Source: Craterostigma plantagineum
Lineage: Eukaryota > Streptophyta > Magnoliopsida > Lamiales > Linderniaceae
Reading direction: 5' to 3'
Assembly (NCBI GenBank): GCA_027422505.1
Contig: JAPQWV010000405.1
Location: forward strand, 62,001 to 126,000
Length of the DNA: 64,000 bases
This document shows, piece after piece, positions 44,872-57,022 of this stretch (the stretch's first letter is position 1; each line of letters starts with the position of its first letter). The translations under genes were made by a program, and so were the position numbers. Under the pieces are notes generated by a model. The model searched no databases and had not been told where the DNA came from. It was given only the letters and a program-made list of their open reading frames with translations.

Positions 44872-46508
44872 ATGGCTGCTCTCAAGAACAGCTTCTTAAT
44901 CAAGATCCCTTCAACAACTTCAGCTTCTACCGAAAACCAGAAACAAATCATCAGCAAGCACTCTCATCATCATCGAGTCTCAGCTGCTATAACCCCAAAG
45001 CGTTTCTTCATCGCAAACCTTGAAGCAAAAACGAAAACATTTCATGGGGCCACCTTCGCTGTTGCGGAGGACAAAGGTTCTTCAGCCAAAGACGATAATA
45101 AACTATTCGATCAAGGCAAAGACGATGCTTCTTCAACCTCAGTTAATGAAGCAGAAGGAAGTCGCGAAAATAGTGATAATTCCTCAGAGAGGTTCATCAA
45201 TGCTGCTATTGTTCTTGGCGCTGGTTCTCTTGCCATAACCAAGCTGCTAACCATCGACCATGATTACTGGCATGTACGTATGTCCATCTCTTTTCATTAT
45301 TACATCCCTTTCTTGTTCGAATTCTGAACTGCTGCTTCGTATATGGTGATTTGTGCTTGTCAATTCGAAGGGATGGACAGTATTTGAGATCCTTCGATAC
45401 GCGCCAGAGCACAATTGGAATGCCTACGAAGAAGCACTCAAGACACACCCAGTCTTGGCTAAGATGTTCATAAGTGGGATAGTTTACACTCTTGGAGATT
45501 GGATTGCACAAGTAATTATTCCTTTTTCTTTCAAAAAAGAAAAACGTTAATGCGTTGAAAAGGTTTGTAAATGATCTGTGTTAGTTAACTTTCTTGTTCT
45601 GCAGTGTTACGAAGGAAAACCGCTCTTCGACTTTGACCGTACACGCTTGCTTAGGTCTGGCCTAGTTGGGTTCACACTTCATGGATCGCTTTCTCACTAT
45701 TACTACCAACTCTGTGAGGTTGTCCGATACTCACAATATCTGCAAGAACTTCTCTTTGTGTTATATTTGTGAGAGAGGTGCAATGAGCAGCATATACGCG
45801 TCTAATTCTTTTGATAATGAACAGTCGCTGGTTCCATCGAAAGATTGGTGGGTAGTTCTCGCAAAAGTGGCCTTCGATCAAACGGTGTGGTCTGGAATTT
45901 GGAACAGCGTATATTACATTGTTCTTGGATTCTTGAGATTGGAATCGCCGGCGAACGTTTTAGATGAGCTGAAGACAACGTTTTGGCCTATGTTGACTGT
46001 AAGAATTAATACCAGCACAATCGTTCTTTCTTCTCTTAACGAGCTAATGAATGAGGTTACCGACAAATAGGCTGGCTGGAAATTATGGCCTTTCGCTCAT
46101 CTGATCACTTATGGAGTCATTCCAGTCGAGCAAAGACTCTTATGGGTCGATTGCGTCGAGCTTTTGTGGGTCACTATACTCTCAACGTAAGTGCTCAATC
46201 CATAAATCATAGCGTGTATTGATTGAGCTGCCTCTGAGATCTTGGCGGTTGAAGTATGTGTGATGTAGAGATAGATGATAACAAGAATTAATGTTCTTTG
46301 CATATGATGCTGCAATAAATTTCAGATACTCGAATGAAAAATCAGAGGGGCGCGCATCAGAGGTTTCAATATCAGAGTCTGCTTCCTCGTCTAGAAAATC
46401 TCGCAAGGTTAAGTTTTGTCACAGAAGCATAATGTAATAGTTTATCTTTCTCATCAAGTTGGATTATTATTCTGAAGAATACTAACTTGTTTCGTTTTGC
46501 AGGAGTGA
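44872..46508 (+). CDS. Mpv17/PMP22 family membrane protein
   Basis: Seven exons: 44872-45273, 45371-45511, 45605-45718, 45825-45998, 46071-46186, 46326-46407 and 46503-46508. They total 344 residues; the last exon adds only Glu and stop. The N-terminus (MAALKNSFLIKIPSTTSAST..) is Ser/Thr-rich and basic, like a plastid transit peptide. An acidic linker is followed by the Mpv17_PMP22 domain: YEEALKTHPVLAKMFISG, YTLGDWIAQ, RSGLVGFTLHGSLSHYYYQ, KVAFDQTVWSGIWNSVYY and FWPMLTAGWKLWPFAHLITY. The W-x-W-P signature region is intact and the fold has four membrane segments. Family members sit in peroxisomal, mitochondrial or plastid membranes and may form small pores; the location here is inferred from the N-terminus only. 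Confidence 0.9.
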
Positions 46509-47017
46509 GTAACCACAGAGATTTATCGTACCTCATTTGAAATAGGGTAATAAGACTGTAAGTTATCTGATGTATATATGCAAGTTATTGCACAGTAAGA
46601 TTTGGGTATGCTTTTCGAACTCTGATTGGAAGTTGATCTATGTTGTCAAACCCAAGTTACACAAGAAACCCAACATACCACTTGTTGAAAGATTTTTTTT
46701 TTTTTTCAGTTGGTAATATAATTCCTTTGTCTGAGTTCAATGAAGGTTCGGCCGCATTGTTGCAGACAAGAATAATGGATATTTCCAAAGACAACCTTAA
46801 CTTAATGTTCAATCTAACTGCTGTCTTCTTGTTTTCCCTCATGGCATCAATCGGCATGCAGACGAAAACAGGAACAAGAACGATGGTTTTTGTTCGATCG
46901 TTCGATTGCTACGATGAACCCTAACATTGGTAACTCAGCCGTCTTTCTTCCATATAACCAACGCATAACCACTCTGATTATTTCCTGATCTCAAACCGAA
47001 GAAAGAAAGAAATAATA
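46509..47017. other. Intergenic
   Basis: 3' UTR of the Mpv17-like gene and promoter of the kelch gene. A 49-codon frame starting MDISKDNLNLMFNL (about 46778) has one hydrophobic stretch, but nothing else supports it. Confidence 0.35.
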
Positions 47018-48225
47018 ATGGGCTCTGTTTCTCGTCTCTCCCGCGTTTCCCCAAACACTTCATCTTCGATAAACAACTATCGAATATACGTCCCTTTCTG
47101 CCCCAAGAATTCTGACAACGATGGAACCTTCTCGCCGTTCATCGTCTGCTACACTCCGTCGACCAACTCTTGGCGCAGAGCCACGTCGATCCTCAGATAC
47201 CACGAAAGCATGGTCCTCAAAGATTTCGCCATGGTATCAGTGGGCCCCCACGTCTTCGTTCTTGGAGGCCGACTGTGTTTTCCGACGCAGGGAAATAGCC
47301 CAGTTTTCGAGGACGGAGATAGGAGCGACTTAGCTACGCCGACGGTGGTTGCCTATGTGAGTAGGTACAACGTTGTAACGGACAGCTGGGATCACTGCGC
47401 GCCGATGATCGTGCCCAGGTATAAGTTCGCCTGTACGGTCTGTAATGATAAGATTTACGTCGCCGGCGGACAGTCAACGCTGGGCAGCGCTAATGGGCTT
47501 TCGTCGGTCGAAGTTTACGACCCAGCTTTGGATCAGTGGAGATCTCTTCCCGACATGAGTACGAGGAGGTCAATTTCAATAAAATAAAAGAAAAAACCTT
47601 TTTTTTCTTCGGTTCTTTCTTCCACCCATCGATGGTTTCTTCTAGGTACAACTGCGTGGCGGTGACTTGGCAGAATCGTATCATGGTGGTGGGCGGCTTC
47701 GTCGACGGCGTGGGCCCCTTCGTGATGCGGCGGAGCTCGGCGGAGATCTACGACTGGGGTGAAAACAGGTGGCGGTTCGTGCCTCGGATGTGGGACCTAG
47801 ACGTACCGCCGAACCAGATCGATCTGGTGGTCAACGGTCGGCTCTTCAGCTCCGGCGACTGCTTGATGCGGTGGAAGGGGCACATCGAGTCCTACGACGA
47901 GCGGCAGAACATGTGGAACGACGTGCAAGGCTCGCACTTCAACTCTATGTCGCCGAGCAATAACGGCGGCGACGGCGGCTCTCCTCAGGAGGAGAGGCAG
48001 TACCTCACCATGGCTCCCGTCGGAAACCATCTGTACTTTCTGGCGGGTTATAAAGTGGGCGGTGGGGGAGAGACGGCGCCGTGGCGTGAGAGGGTGGAGG
48101 TTCATGTCTTTGACACGGCGGCGAACGGCGAGGGGTGGAGGAGTTTAACGCCGGTGGAGGAGGAAGAAGAGAAGGAGCTTTGTGGACACTGTTGTGTGGT
48201 GAAACAAGAACAACGACGATCTTAA
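47018..48225 (+). CDS. Kelch-repeat protein
   Basis: Two exons (47018-47568 and 47646-48225) give 376 residues. The junction AG/GTCAATT..TTCTAG/GTACAAC is in phase. Kelch blades are visible as VCYTPSTNSWRR, HVFVLGGR, YNVVTDSWDHCAPM, IYVAGGQS..VEVYDPALDQWRSLPDM, IMVVGGFVDGVG..AEIYDWGENRWRFVP, IESYDERQNMWNDV and LYFLAGYKVGGG. No F-box is present at the N-terminus, which starts directly with a Ser-rich stretch, so this is a stand-alone kelch beta-propeller or an F-box/kelch relative that has lost the F-box. The ligand is unknown. Confidence 0.88.
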
Positions 48226-48571
48226 TGTTAATCGATGGGCGGAGAAAAACGGCGGCAAAGTCGAAGAATACTGTGTAATAAATAATTAAGACGTTTGTTT
48301 GACGACGCAAAATTCGAGGTTTGAGGATAATGACGTGTGCCTGTGGAGTGTTGTTTAAATATAATTACATTAATAAAAGTGTGGTTTAATTTCTGTTGCT
48401 TCCTTTCCTTACACATGATTATTCGCCTCTTTCTTTAATATTGCCTGCCCATAACTCAATTCTCACTATTACTGATTCTCTTTTAGTTATTGCGATGTTC
48501 GAAACAGAGTAAAAAAGTCAACTACTTTCCAACCGCTTCGCTTTACTTTAATCTCTCTCTCTCTCTCCGTC
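48226..48571. other. Intergenic
   Basis: Kelch gene 3' UTR and promoter of the following small gene, with a CT-repeat tract at about 48553-48568. No other gene. Confidence 0.4.
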
Positions 48572-48579
48572 TATATATA
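48572..48579 (+). promoter_or_regulatory. TATA box of the 68-residue protein gene
   Basis: TATATATA downstream of a CT-rich tract, about 110 bp before the ATG at 48691. Confidence 0.55.
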
Positions 48580-48690
48580 CAGACAGACCACAAAAGTAAC
48601 CCTTCCAATTAGTTATTCCACATAGTGATCTCCTCGACATATCATAGAAGCATAAACGCAGCTTTGAAAGAAAAACTTGGTCCAGAAAAA

Positions 48691-48897
48691 ATGGTATGCT
48701 TTTGTTTCTTGGTGGACCAGACTAGAAAAGTCCGGCGGAGCAAGCCGGCGGCGGGGACATGCTCGCGGTGCGGCGGTTGCGCCAGCGTGGCAGACATGAA
48801 GACGGCGACGAGGTTCTGCTACATACCGTTCTATTGCAAAACATGGAAAGCTATCGTCTGCACCTTTTGTGGAGCCATTTTGAGGTCATACCGTTAA
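48691..48897 (+). CDS. 68-residue cysteine-rich protein
   Basis: The intact ORF begins MVCFCFLVDQTRKVRRSKPA and contains two Cys pairs, CSRCGGC and CTFC. These could form a zinc ribbon with the intervening FCYIPFYCKTWKAIV. It ends GAILRSYR. The basic, Cys-rich layout and the TATA box upstream support a real gene. I recall closely similar short proteins across flowering plants, without a named function. Translation should start at this ATG because the extension upstream uses no better start. Confidence 0.75.
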   Translation: MVCFCFLVDQTRKVRRSKPAAGTCSRCGGCASVADMKTATRFCYIPFYCKTWKAIVCTFCGAILRSYR

Positions 48898-50114
48898 TAA
48901 TATTATTTACATTTGAATCAGTGCGAGGGATGATTATTGATTATGATCTAATATAATATTCTTTTAGAATTATTTTTCTTGCTTAATGCTCTGTTCTGTT
49001 TGGAGAGTTTTCCCTTTGATTTGATGTCGAACGTTGTATTAACATAACCAGTTGGTGAATTGAAGCTCAACGCTCCGACGTTTCAGCATAGCTATTATAG
49101 CATATATAAGAGAGACGTATAAAATGGCAATAATGGTTCGATTTTCACTTTTATTTTCGATAGTGGGAACGTAAGGATGGTTGTCAAAAAATTAAGTTAC
49201 TGTTTTGAACTGCTTACAGCAAATTTTTTAATTTTACTCGTACTGATTATATAATTTACTTTGACGACTTTGTAGATTGGAATATAGGTCAATAAATAAA
49301 GGTAAATATATCATTAATATCACGGTATGCACGGGAGATGGTAGAAAAAAAAAAAGACAAGGAACGCGGGGATCCAATAAAAAATAAATTATAAAGTAGG
49401 CAGACTTCAAGATCCTTGTGACATTACATTAAATAATAATAATATAGGTTATCGTTGCAAATTTCACGCGTATTTCATATTTAACCTAACTCAAATTAGC
49501 CTATAAAGATAAAAAAAAAAAAATATGACATTGAGCCACTTGAAGCTAATTAGCAACACCATCCTTGTCGTGTTTCCAACCTACAGTACACAGTATTTCA
49601 TAAGTCTACTGAATACTTTGGTCAAATAGCTAAAGCTGATCGATCACGTGCTATCATATAATTATTATTTTCTTGTCGCCACATTTTTAGAAAGTAAACA
49701 TATATATGTATTATTAATCTATACCAAATTATTGAAAGATGGATAGATCCAAGAGGCGTCGATTTTTCATCTATGATGGTCTTCTCAGTGATATTCGATT
49801 GATGATGGGCTCGAAAGATTTTTATGAAGATATATTAGTATATATATCGCGCGTGTAAACTGCTACAAACAGAACACTATAACGCCACTCTTTTTTACCT
49901 GTCAATGCTCGTCACCTTTCTCCCGCTAAAGAAAGCTCTTCAAAAAATTCAAGAAACTCGTTATACATCTCCCATTTTTTCCACAATTGAAGATTCTAGA
50001 AGCTACAAAACGAGTTCTTCCATCGAGAACTTGTGTTAACTCCATTACCTAAGCAAGATTTGATTCACCACAGATCGTTTCAAATCCTAATTCGTTCGAC
50101 TTTCAAAGAAATTA
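48898..50114. other. Intergenic
   Basis: AT-rich, with no supported gene. The last 200 bp is probably the promoter and leader of the following gene. Confidence 0.4.
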
Positions 50115-50597
50115 ATGGCGAGCGACGACGACAGCCAAGACAATAAGCATGGATCTCATGATCAGTTAAACAAATGCACTCACTGTAATTACAAGATTTG
50201 CATCGATGAGGTAATAAGTCATCTCCATTCTAGCATCATAAGATTTCTGCGATTTCAAAATCAAACGTAATATTCTGTTTGCGGGTAATCAGTTCCCAAG
50301 CTTAAGTGAAGCACGAAGAAAAGCGCAGCAGACTTCAAAGAGGAGCAGCAGATCAAGAAATGAGCAAATCATGCAGTCGTTCAGCTTCGAAGAACAAGAT
50401 GAACCACCACCTTCAGAGAAGCAGAAGGTTTGTAGCAGAGATTTCAATCAAGAATCGTAAACTAAATCACGTCTTTCAGTCGAACTGATGATGGTCTAGT
50501 AATTTACATGTTTCTTGTAATAATTGTGTAACTAACAGGTTATGTCTAAGTCGTCAGACACCAAAGATGGCCAAGTCGAACAAGGCATGGCATCATT

Positions 50598-51131
50598 TGT
50601 AAGGTTGGGACTATTCGACTACGTATTCCAAGCACAATAACGTTCGGACATGTAGACGTACATGTATTGTGGTATTAGTCGTATGCCAAATATTGTAATT
50701 AAGTTAAAGGACCCATTCGGTGATCAATTAAATTTAAGAGGGTCTGTCGCAATTTAATAAGATGTGTGGGGTTAATTAATATATGTGTAGAATTCCTGCG
50801 GGCTGGAACGTAAATATCTGATGGGCTTATTAACGGGCCAGCCCATTATGACATCTATAAATATGGGTGTGGTCCCTAAGTGCTGCACAACGAAACACAC
50901 AGCCGTCATCTCGTAAAACCCTAACGACTGCTCTAAGGATCCTTGGGGTACCCATCTTCCCCGAGCTAAAGGTTTCGCGTACACGTACTTGGAAGATCAA
51001 CATCCCTATTCTCGTCAAGAACGCTATGGAATTCTCAGGTACGTTTTCTATTCCGCTGTACTTAGTTTTCGCCTTAATTAATCCAATCAAGATTAAAGTT
51101 TTTCGGATCCATACGGTTACGGATTCCAACA
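50598..51131 (+). repeat. Copia-3 5' LTR
   Basis: Contains TATAAATATGGG near 50857, a likely LTR promoter TATA box, and an ATG followed by a strong donor-like TCAG/GTACGT at 51038/51039. Confidence 0.9.
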
Positions 51132-52551
51132 AGTGGTATCAGAGCCAGGTTGTTTTGGATTAATCAGGGTTTAAGAATTTGGAAATTTTGCACCGTGAGG
51201 GCTGTATAAGCGCGGTTGCAGCGCCGTTGGGCGCTACTTCGAAAAACTGCAAACCAGCGCCGTTGGGCGTGGGTGTGGCTGTGTATGTCTCGGCGCCGCC
51301 GTATTGTTGCTCCGAAACACAGGGCTGCCGGTCAACGAGCGAGACAAGGCCGTTGGGCACTGTCTCTCTCAGGTTTCGGCAGCATTTCTCGGGGCTGCTA
51401 CGGGCTGTGCGTCGGGGCTGCCTCGCAGCGCCTCTAGAGCGATGTGCGGCCGCACGGGCAGCGATATGGTGGCTGCTCGACAGCGCCGCCAGGCTGTGCG
51501 ACCTACCGCTCTGTGTACTGCCGATAAGGGGCTGAATGGAGATTGTCGCGGCTGTCCAAGCTGTCAAGCAGGTGGCTGTCTAATTGCGTGACGGCTGCAC
51601 TGTTTGGAGGAAATTGTTCAGCCGTAAGGTGCTAATTTCATTAGGGTTCTCTCAGTTTAAAGTGAATGGGCCAACTATTGGGCCAACTTAAGTTTATTTT
51701 CAATGCACTTTTAAATACATGTACGTTGATGAACATGTGGCTGCCTAGGAATTCGTGCATGTTAACTTATACTACCCTAGGCGTTACAGTGCCATTAGAA
51801 AGGTTAGGCTACTTTTAGGGTTTTTCATTACGGGCTTAGTTTTATTTCGGCCCACCAGATTAGAATAATAATAAAAAAAATGGGCCTTTTAAGTTTTTCT
51901 TTTGGGCTTCCAAGGTTTTAGTAAATGGGCCGCAATAATTTTAGGCCCACTTTAGATTTGGACTAATTTAATTTAATTAGGTCCAATAAATGTGTTATTG
52001 GTTGGCTATTTTCCGTGACTATTCGGGGTGCTTTTAAAGTCAGAAGTATTCGGAAAAATTGCGACTTTTAACAGACAGTGATTATTAAATTTAATAACAG
52101 CATAAAGATGCTTATTTTAGCATATCGATTATTAGAGATATTTTATTGAAGCAGTATAGTCACCTTCGTGACCTCTGCTGTGGAGATTTTATAAATCTAA
52201 TAGTCGGGACGGTGGCGTAACATGACGCATGCGGATATTTCTACCGGCCCTTCGGAAGGCGATTATCTGGCAGTGGCTTGTGTACGTCTGTGACGGTAAG
52301 CTGAAGTACCTGAAGGTTTTCCATTGCGAGTAGTTGATCGGCCCTTCGGAAGGCGACTACTTGGCTGGAATAGGGTACAGACGCTTGATCGTTGCACCAG
52401 TTTGATCACTCGTGGATTGACTACCTAGCCTTCGTTAGGCTCTTTTGCACAACGATTAAGCTGAAGATGGGTTGTTATTATTTAAATTTTTAATCATTAT
52501 TAAAGCTAAAAATTGTGAGTTAATTCAATCATCGTTCTCTTTTCAGCTGAG
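51132..52551 (+). other. Copia-3 leader in place of gag
   Basis: About 1.4 kb between the LTR and the first pol-linked ORF holds no Gag capsid coding sequence. A GC-rich part (51190-51600) has repeated CGCCGTTGGGCG words. Further on, CGGCCCTTCGGAAGGCGA occurs twice (about 52245 and 52339), with a related TAGCCTTCGTTAGGCT at about 52426. A splice acceptor TTCTCTTTTCAG ends at 52546. Confidence 0.6.
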
Positions 52552-55500
52552 ATGGTCGGTGTTGCGACTACGAACTCTGCCGTGAACACAATGTCAACAG
52601 CTAATGGTACAATATTTGATGCTTGGAAAAATAAAGTACCTAAGGAGACTGCGGTTAAACAGAAGAAGCCTAAGGACTCTGATAAAGAGCATAAAGAAAA
52701 ATTAATTCAATGCTTCTTCTGCAAGAAAACTTCTCATATAAAGAAGGATTGTGCCAAATATCATGCTTGGCGCCTAAAGAAAAAGTTGATTTTTGTAAGC
52801 GCTGAAATCAATTTGATTTCCGTACAGAGACATACTTGGTGGGTTGATTCTGGTGCTACAACTCATATAAGTATGTCTATGAAGGACTGCCTAAACTGCC
52901 GAAAGCCCAGTGATGCCGAAAGATTCATCTATACGGGGGCTGGAGAAGCAGTTGAAGTTCAAGGCGTCGGGACATTTAGATTACTCTTGAGTTCTGGGTT
53001 CTTTTTGGATCTGAATAACACTTTCGTCGTTCCGTCGTTTAGACGGAATTTGATTTCGGTTTCTGTTTTGGACAAAGAAGGTTATATTTGTTCATTTGGT
53101 AACAGAAAGTGTGTTATTCATTTTAAATCTTCGGTTATTGGAACCAGCAACTTATCTGAACATGATAATCTGTATCTACTTGATACAGTTAACTACGGAG
53201 AGTCCCATAATGTAGAAACTAGAGGAATTAAGCGCAAGTTACCATCCGAGAATTCATTTGGTTTATGGCATAAGCGTTTGGGTCATATATTCGAAAGGAG
53301 AATTGACAAGCTTGTGTCTGATGGAATTCTGGAAACACTTGATAAATCCGGAGATCATTTATGCATCGAGTGTATAAAGGGTAAAACAACAAATAAAAGA
53401 AAATTAAATGCTGAGAGAGCTAAGGAAGTCTTAGAACTGATTCATACGGATGTGTGTGGTCCATTCCCTATGGCTTCTTGGAATGGACAACGCTATTTTA
53501 TCACGTTCATCGACGATTACTCTCGTTTCGGGTATTTGTACCTAATTCATGAGAAGTCTGAAGCACTTGACGTTTTTAAGGCGTTTAAAGCCGAAGTCGA
53601 AAATCGACACGGCAAAACGATTAAGGCCGTCAGATCCGACCGTGGAGGAGAATACTATGGGAGGTATGACGGATCAGGTGAACAACGTCCAGGAACATTT
53701 GCTAAGTTTCTAGAGGAGTGTGGGATCGTCCCTCAGTACACCATGCCTGGAAGTCCAAATATGAACGGTGTTGCTGAGAGACGAAACAGAACCCTTCAGG
53801 ATATGGTGAGAAGTATGATTGCTCGTACGACTTTACCTCACTCTCTCTGGGGCGACGCATTAAGAACCGCAGCCTACATTCTTAACAGAGTCCCTACTAA
53901 AGCTACGAACAGTACCCCTTACGAGTTATGGACGGGTAAAAGGCCCGTTCTTAGGCATTTACGAGTTTGGGGATGTCCTACTGAGGCACGGCCTTACAGG
54001 CCGGGCGAAAAGAAATTGGACTCAAGGACTGTTAGTAGCTATTTTGTAGGTTATTCGGAAAAATCACGAGGCTATAAATTTTATGATCCCACATCAAGAA
54101 CATTTTTCGAGACAGGAAATGCCAGGTTCTTTGAGGATCTTGAGTTTGGGGAGGATAAGGATAATCGAAACGATTTTCTATTCGAGGAAGAGGGTTCAGA
54201 AATTCCTCTTCATACAGCTCAGGTCGGTCAGGACGAAATTCTTGTCCTTTGATTATCCGACCTCGAGATATAGACGAGGATGAAATCGTTCCTCCAATGG
54301 ATCAGCATACTTCACCTGTAGCTGTTCATCATGATCAGCCTTGTCAAGGTGAAGTTGAAGCTGATCATCAAGTACAAACTCATGAACCTCAGATCGAACC
54401 AGCGCCTCCACGGAGGTCAACGCGAGAAAGGAGAAATGCAATTCCGGATGATTACGTTGTATTTCTTCACGAGCATGAGGATACCATTGATTTAGTGGGA
54501 GATGATCCCTTTACTTATCAAGAGGCAATGGAAAGCTCTAAGGCTCGCGAATGGACCAATGCCATAAATGAGGAAATCCAATCCATGAAGAACAACGACG
54601 TTTGGGATATCGTCTCGTTACCTGAAGGCGTGAAATCGATTGGTTGCAAATGGGTATTTAACCAAACGGGATTCACTGGGTAACATTGAGAGATATAAAG
54701 CTCGTCTTGTCGCGAAAGGATTTACTCAGAGGGAAGGCATAGATTATAAAGAGACTTTCTCTCCAGTTTCATCGAAAGACTCTTTTAGAATTATCATGGC
54801 GCTTGTGGCACATTTTGACCTTGAGTTGCATCAAATGGACGTAAAGACAGCTTTCCTCAATGGAGATCTCGAGGAAACTATATATATGTTGCAGCCAGAG
54901 GGCTTAGCTTCGGACAAATCTAGCTCACTGGTCTGTAAACTAAAGAAATCCATCTACGGACTCAAGCAGGCTTCTCGTCAGTGGTACCACCACCAGACTA
55001 TCACCTCTTTCGGTTTTGAGGCTAACTCTGTTGAGGACTGTGTGTATCACAAATTCAGTGGGAGCAGGTTTATCTTTTTTGGTCTTGTACGTAGACGACA
55101 TTTTACTAGCTAGCAGCGATGTTAATTTACTTCGGGATACCAAGAGATTTCTTTCGGGTCATTTTGACATGAAAGATCTTGGGGAAGCTTCTTTTGTATT
55201 AGGGATCCAGATTCACCGTGATCGCTCACGGGGAACTCTTGGGTTATCACAAAAGAGCTACATCGAAAAGGTACTGCAAAGGTTTAGCATGGAAAATTGT
55301 CGTCCACATGACACTCCAGTTTCAAAAGGTGATAAGTTCAGCCTCAAACAGTGTCCGGATAATATTTTGGAATCCAAGCACATGAAGGATATACCATATG
55401 CGTCGGCAGTGGGAAGTTTAATGTACGCACAGGTTTGCACCAGACCTGATTTGGCGTTCATCGTAGGAATGCTTGGTCGATACCAAAGCAATCCGGGTAG

Positions 55501-56062
55501 AGAACATTGGGTAGCAGCCAAAAGGGTCTTTCGATATCTTCAAAAGACGAAGGATTAAATGCTCACATACAGAAAGTCAGAGTATTTGGAGATCATTGGG
55601 TATTGTGACTCTGATTTTGCCGGATGCCTGGACAGCCGCAAATCGACATCTGGTTACGTTTTTATGCTGGCTGGGGGAGCGATTTCGTGGAAAAGTGTCA
55701 AACAAACACTTATCGCTTCATCTACGATGGAGGCAGAATTTGTAGCTTGCTATGAGGCCTCCAACCAGGCTGTTTGGCTGCGCAATTTAGTGACAGGACT
55801 CAAAGTTGTCAATTCTGTTGAACGACCAATAAAGCTATTCTGTGACAACAATTCGGCGGTCCTGTATTCCAATAACAACAGGAGCTCTTCCAGGTCTAAG
55901 CACATAGACATTAAGTTCCTGGTTGTGAAAGAACGAGTTCAGAGTGGATATATAATAATTGAGCATATAGGAACAGATTTTATGATTGCAGATCCACTTA
56001 CTAAAGCGTTAGCGCCCGCTATATTTCATGGGCATGTTGCTCGTATGGGTGTGACGAATTAA
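52552..56062 (+). pseudogene. Copia-3 pol, frameshifted
   Basis: The pol coding region lies in pieces. Piece 52552-54252 carries the zinc knuckle (CFFCKKTSHIKKDC), protease site (DSGATTHIS), integrase zinc residues and catalytic segments [15 protein letters not shown] and ERRNRTLQD. The frame then shifts near 54245, near 54655-54690 and near 55080 (a T-run before the reverse transcriptase YVDD motif), and a stop lies at 55556-55558. RNase H is otherwise present ([15 protein letters not shown]) and ends at 56062. Each break is simple, consistent with recent decay or with an old defect copied in trans. Confidence 0.9.
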
Positions 56063-56489
56063 GTTTATGTCTTATTGTGGATTCTGTAAATTCTGTGTTT
56101 AATGATTATTTAATAAAGTTTCTTTAATACATATTAATGTCATGACATTTGGGTTTTTCAGATATCCATTAGTTTATCTCTGAACTCTGATCTCACTAAA
56201 GTAGGACCAGTTGGAAATACGCATGCATGATCAACTGAGCATGTAATTTCCATGCTACACGTCCACACTTGATCTATGTCATTCGATGGAGTTGGTATTC
56301 GTGATTATTGTGGGTTGAGTTACGATATATGTATAACGACTACTCCTTTAGTTCTTGCATCGACAAATTGATGGACGAGATTGATTTCATATGCGACACT
56401 TTGGTTATAGCTATATTCGGTACGATATTTAGTATACGACGAAAGGTGCTTATTTGATAAATACAACGTCTTATAGTCCAGTGGGAGAT

Positions 56490-57022
56490 TGTAAGGTTGG
56501 GACTATTCGACTACGTATTCCAAGCACAATAACGTTCGGACATGTAGACGTACATGTATTGTGGTATTAGTCGTATGCCAAATATTGTAATTAAGTTAAA
56601 GGACCCATTCGGTGATCAATTAAATTTAAGAGGGTCTGTCGCAATTTAATAAGATGTGTGAGGTTAATTAATATATGTGTAGAATTCCTGGGGGCTGGAA
56701 CGTAAATATCTGATGGGCTTATTAACGGGCCAGCCCATTATGACATCTATAAATATGGGTGTGGTCCCTAAGTGCTGCACAACGAAACACACAGCCGTCG
56801 TCTCGTAAAACCCTAACGACTGCTCTAAGGATCCTTGGGGTACCCATCTTCCCCGAGCTAAAGGTTTCGCGTACACGTACTTGGAAGATCAACATCCCTA
56901 TTCTCGTCAAGAACGCTATGGAATTCTCAGGTACGTTTTCTATTCCGCTGTACTTAGTTTTCGCCTTAATTAATCCAATCAAGATTAAAGTTTTTCGGAT
57001 CCATACGGTTACGGATTCAACA
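56490..57022 (+). repeat. Copia-3 3' LTR
   Basis: Direct repeat of the 5' LTR. Its own ATG (56918) is in frame with the downstream host exon through to the stop at 57346. Confidence 0.9.

Larger units (their letters stand above)
50598..57022 (+). mobile_element. Copia-3 LTR retrotransposon, coding-defective
   Basis: A 6425-bp element with LTRs at 50598-51131 (534 bp) and 56490-57022 (533 bp), TGTAAGG..CAACA ends and target duplication TCATT (50593-50597 and 57023-57027). By eye the LTRs differ at three bases plus one indel. The primer site TGGTATCAGAGC starts at 51134, two bases after the LTR, and the purine tract AGTGGGAGAT precedes the 3' LTR. The Gag N-terminus is missing and pol is broken, so it was most likely mobilised by proteins from another copy. 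Confidence 0.95.

Noticed and set aside
50772..51163. ORFs inside the Copia-3 LTRs as independent genes
   Set aside because: They repeat identically in both LTRs and lack recognisable domains; treated as LTR sequence, apart from the in-frame fusion at the 3' LTR.
51160..51591. ORFs of 73-135 residues in the GC-rich Copia-3 leader
   Set aside because: Overlapping ORFs on both strands of a GC-rich repeat; no domain and no Gag similarity.
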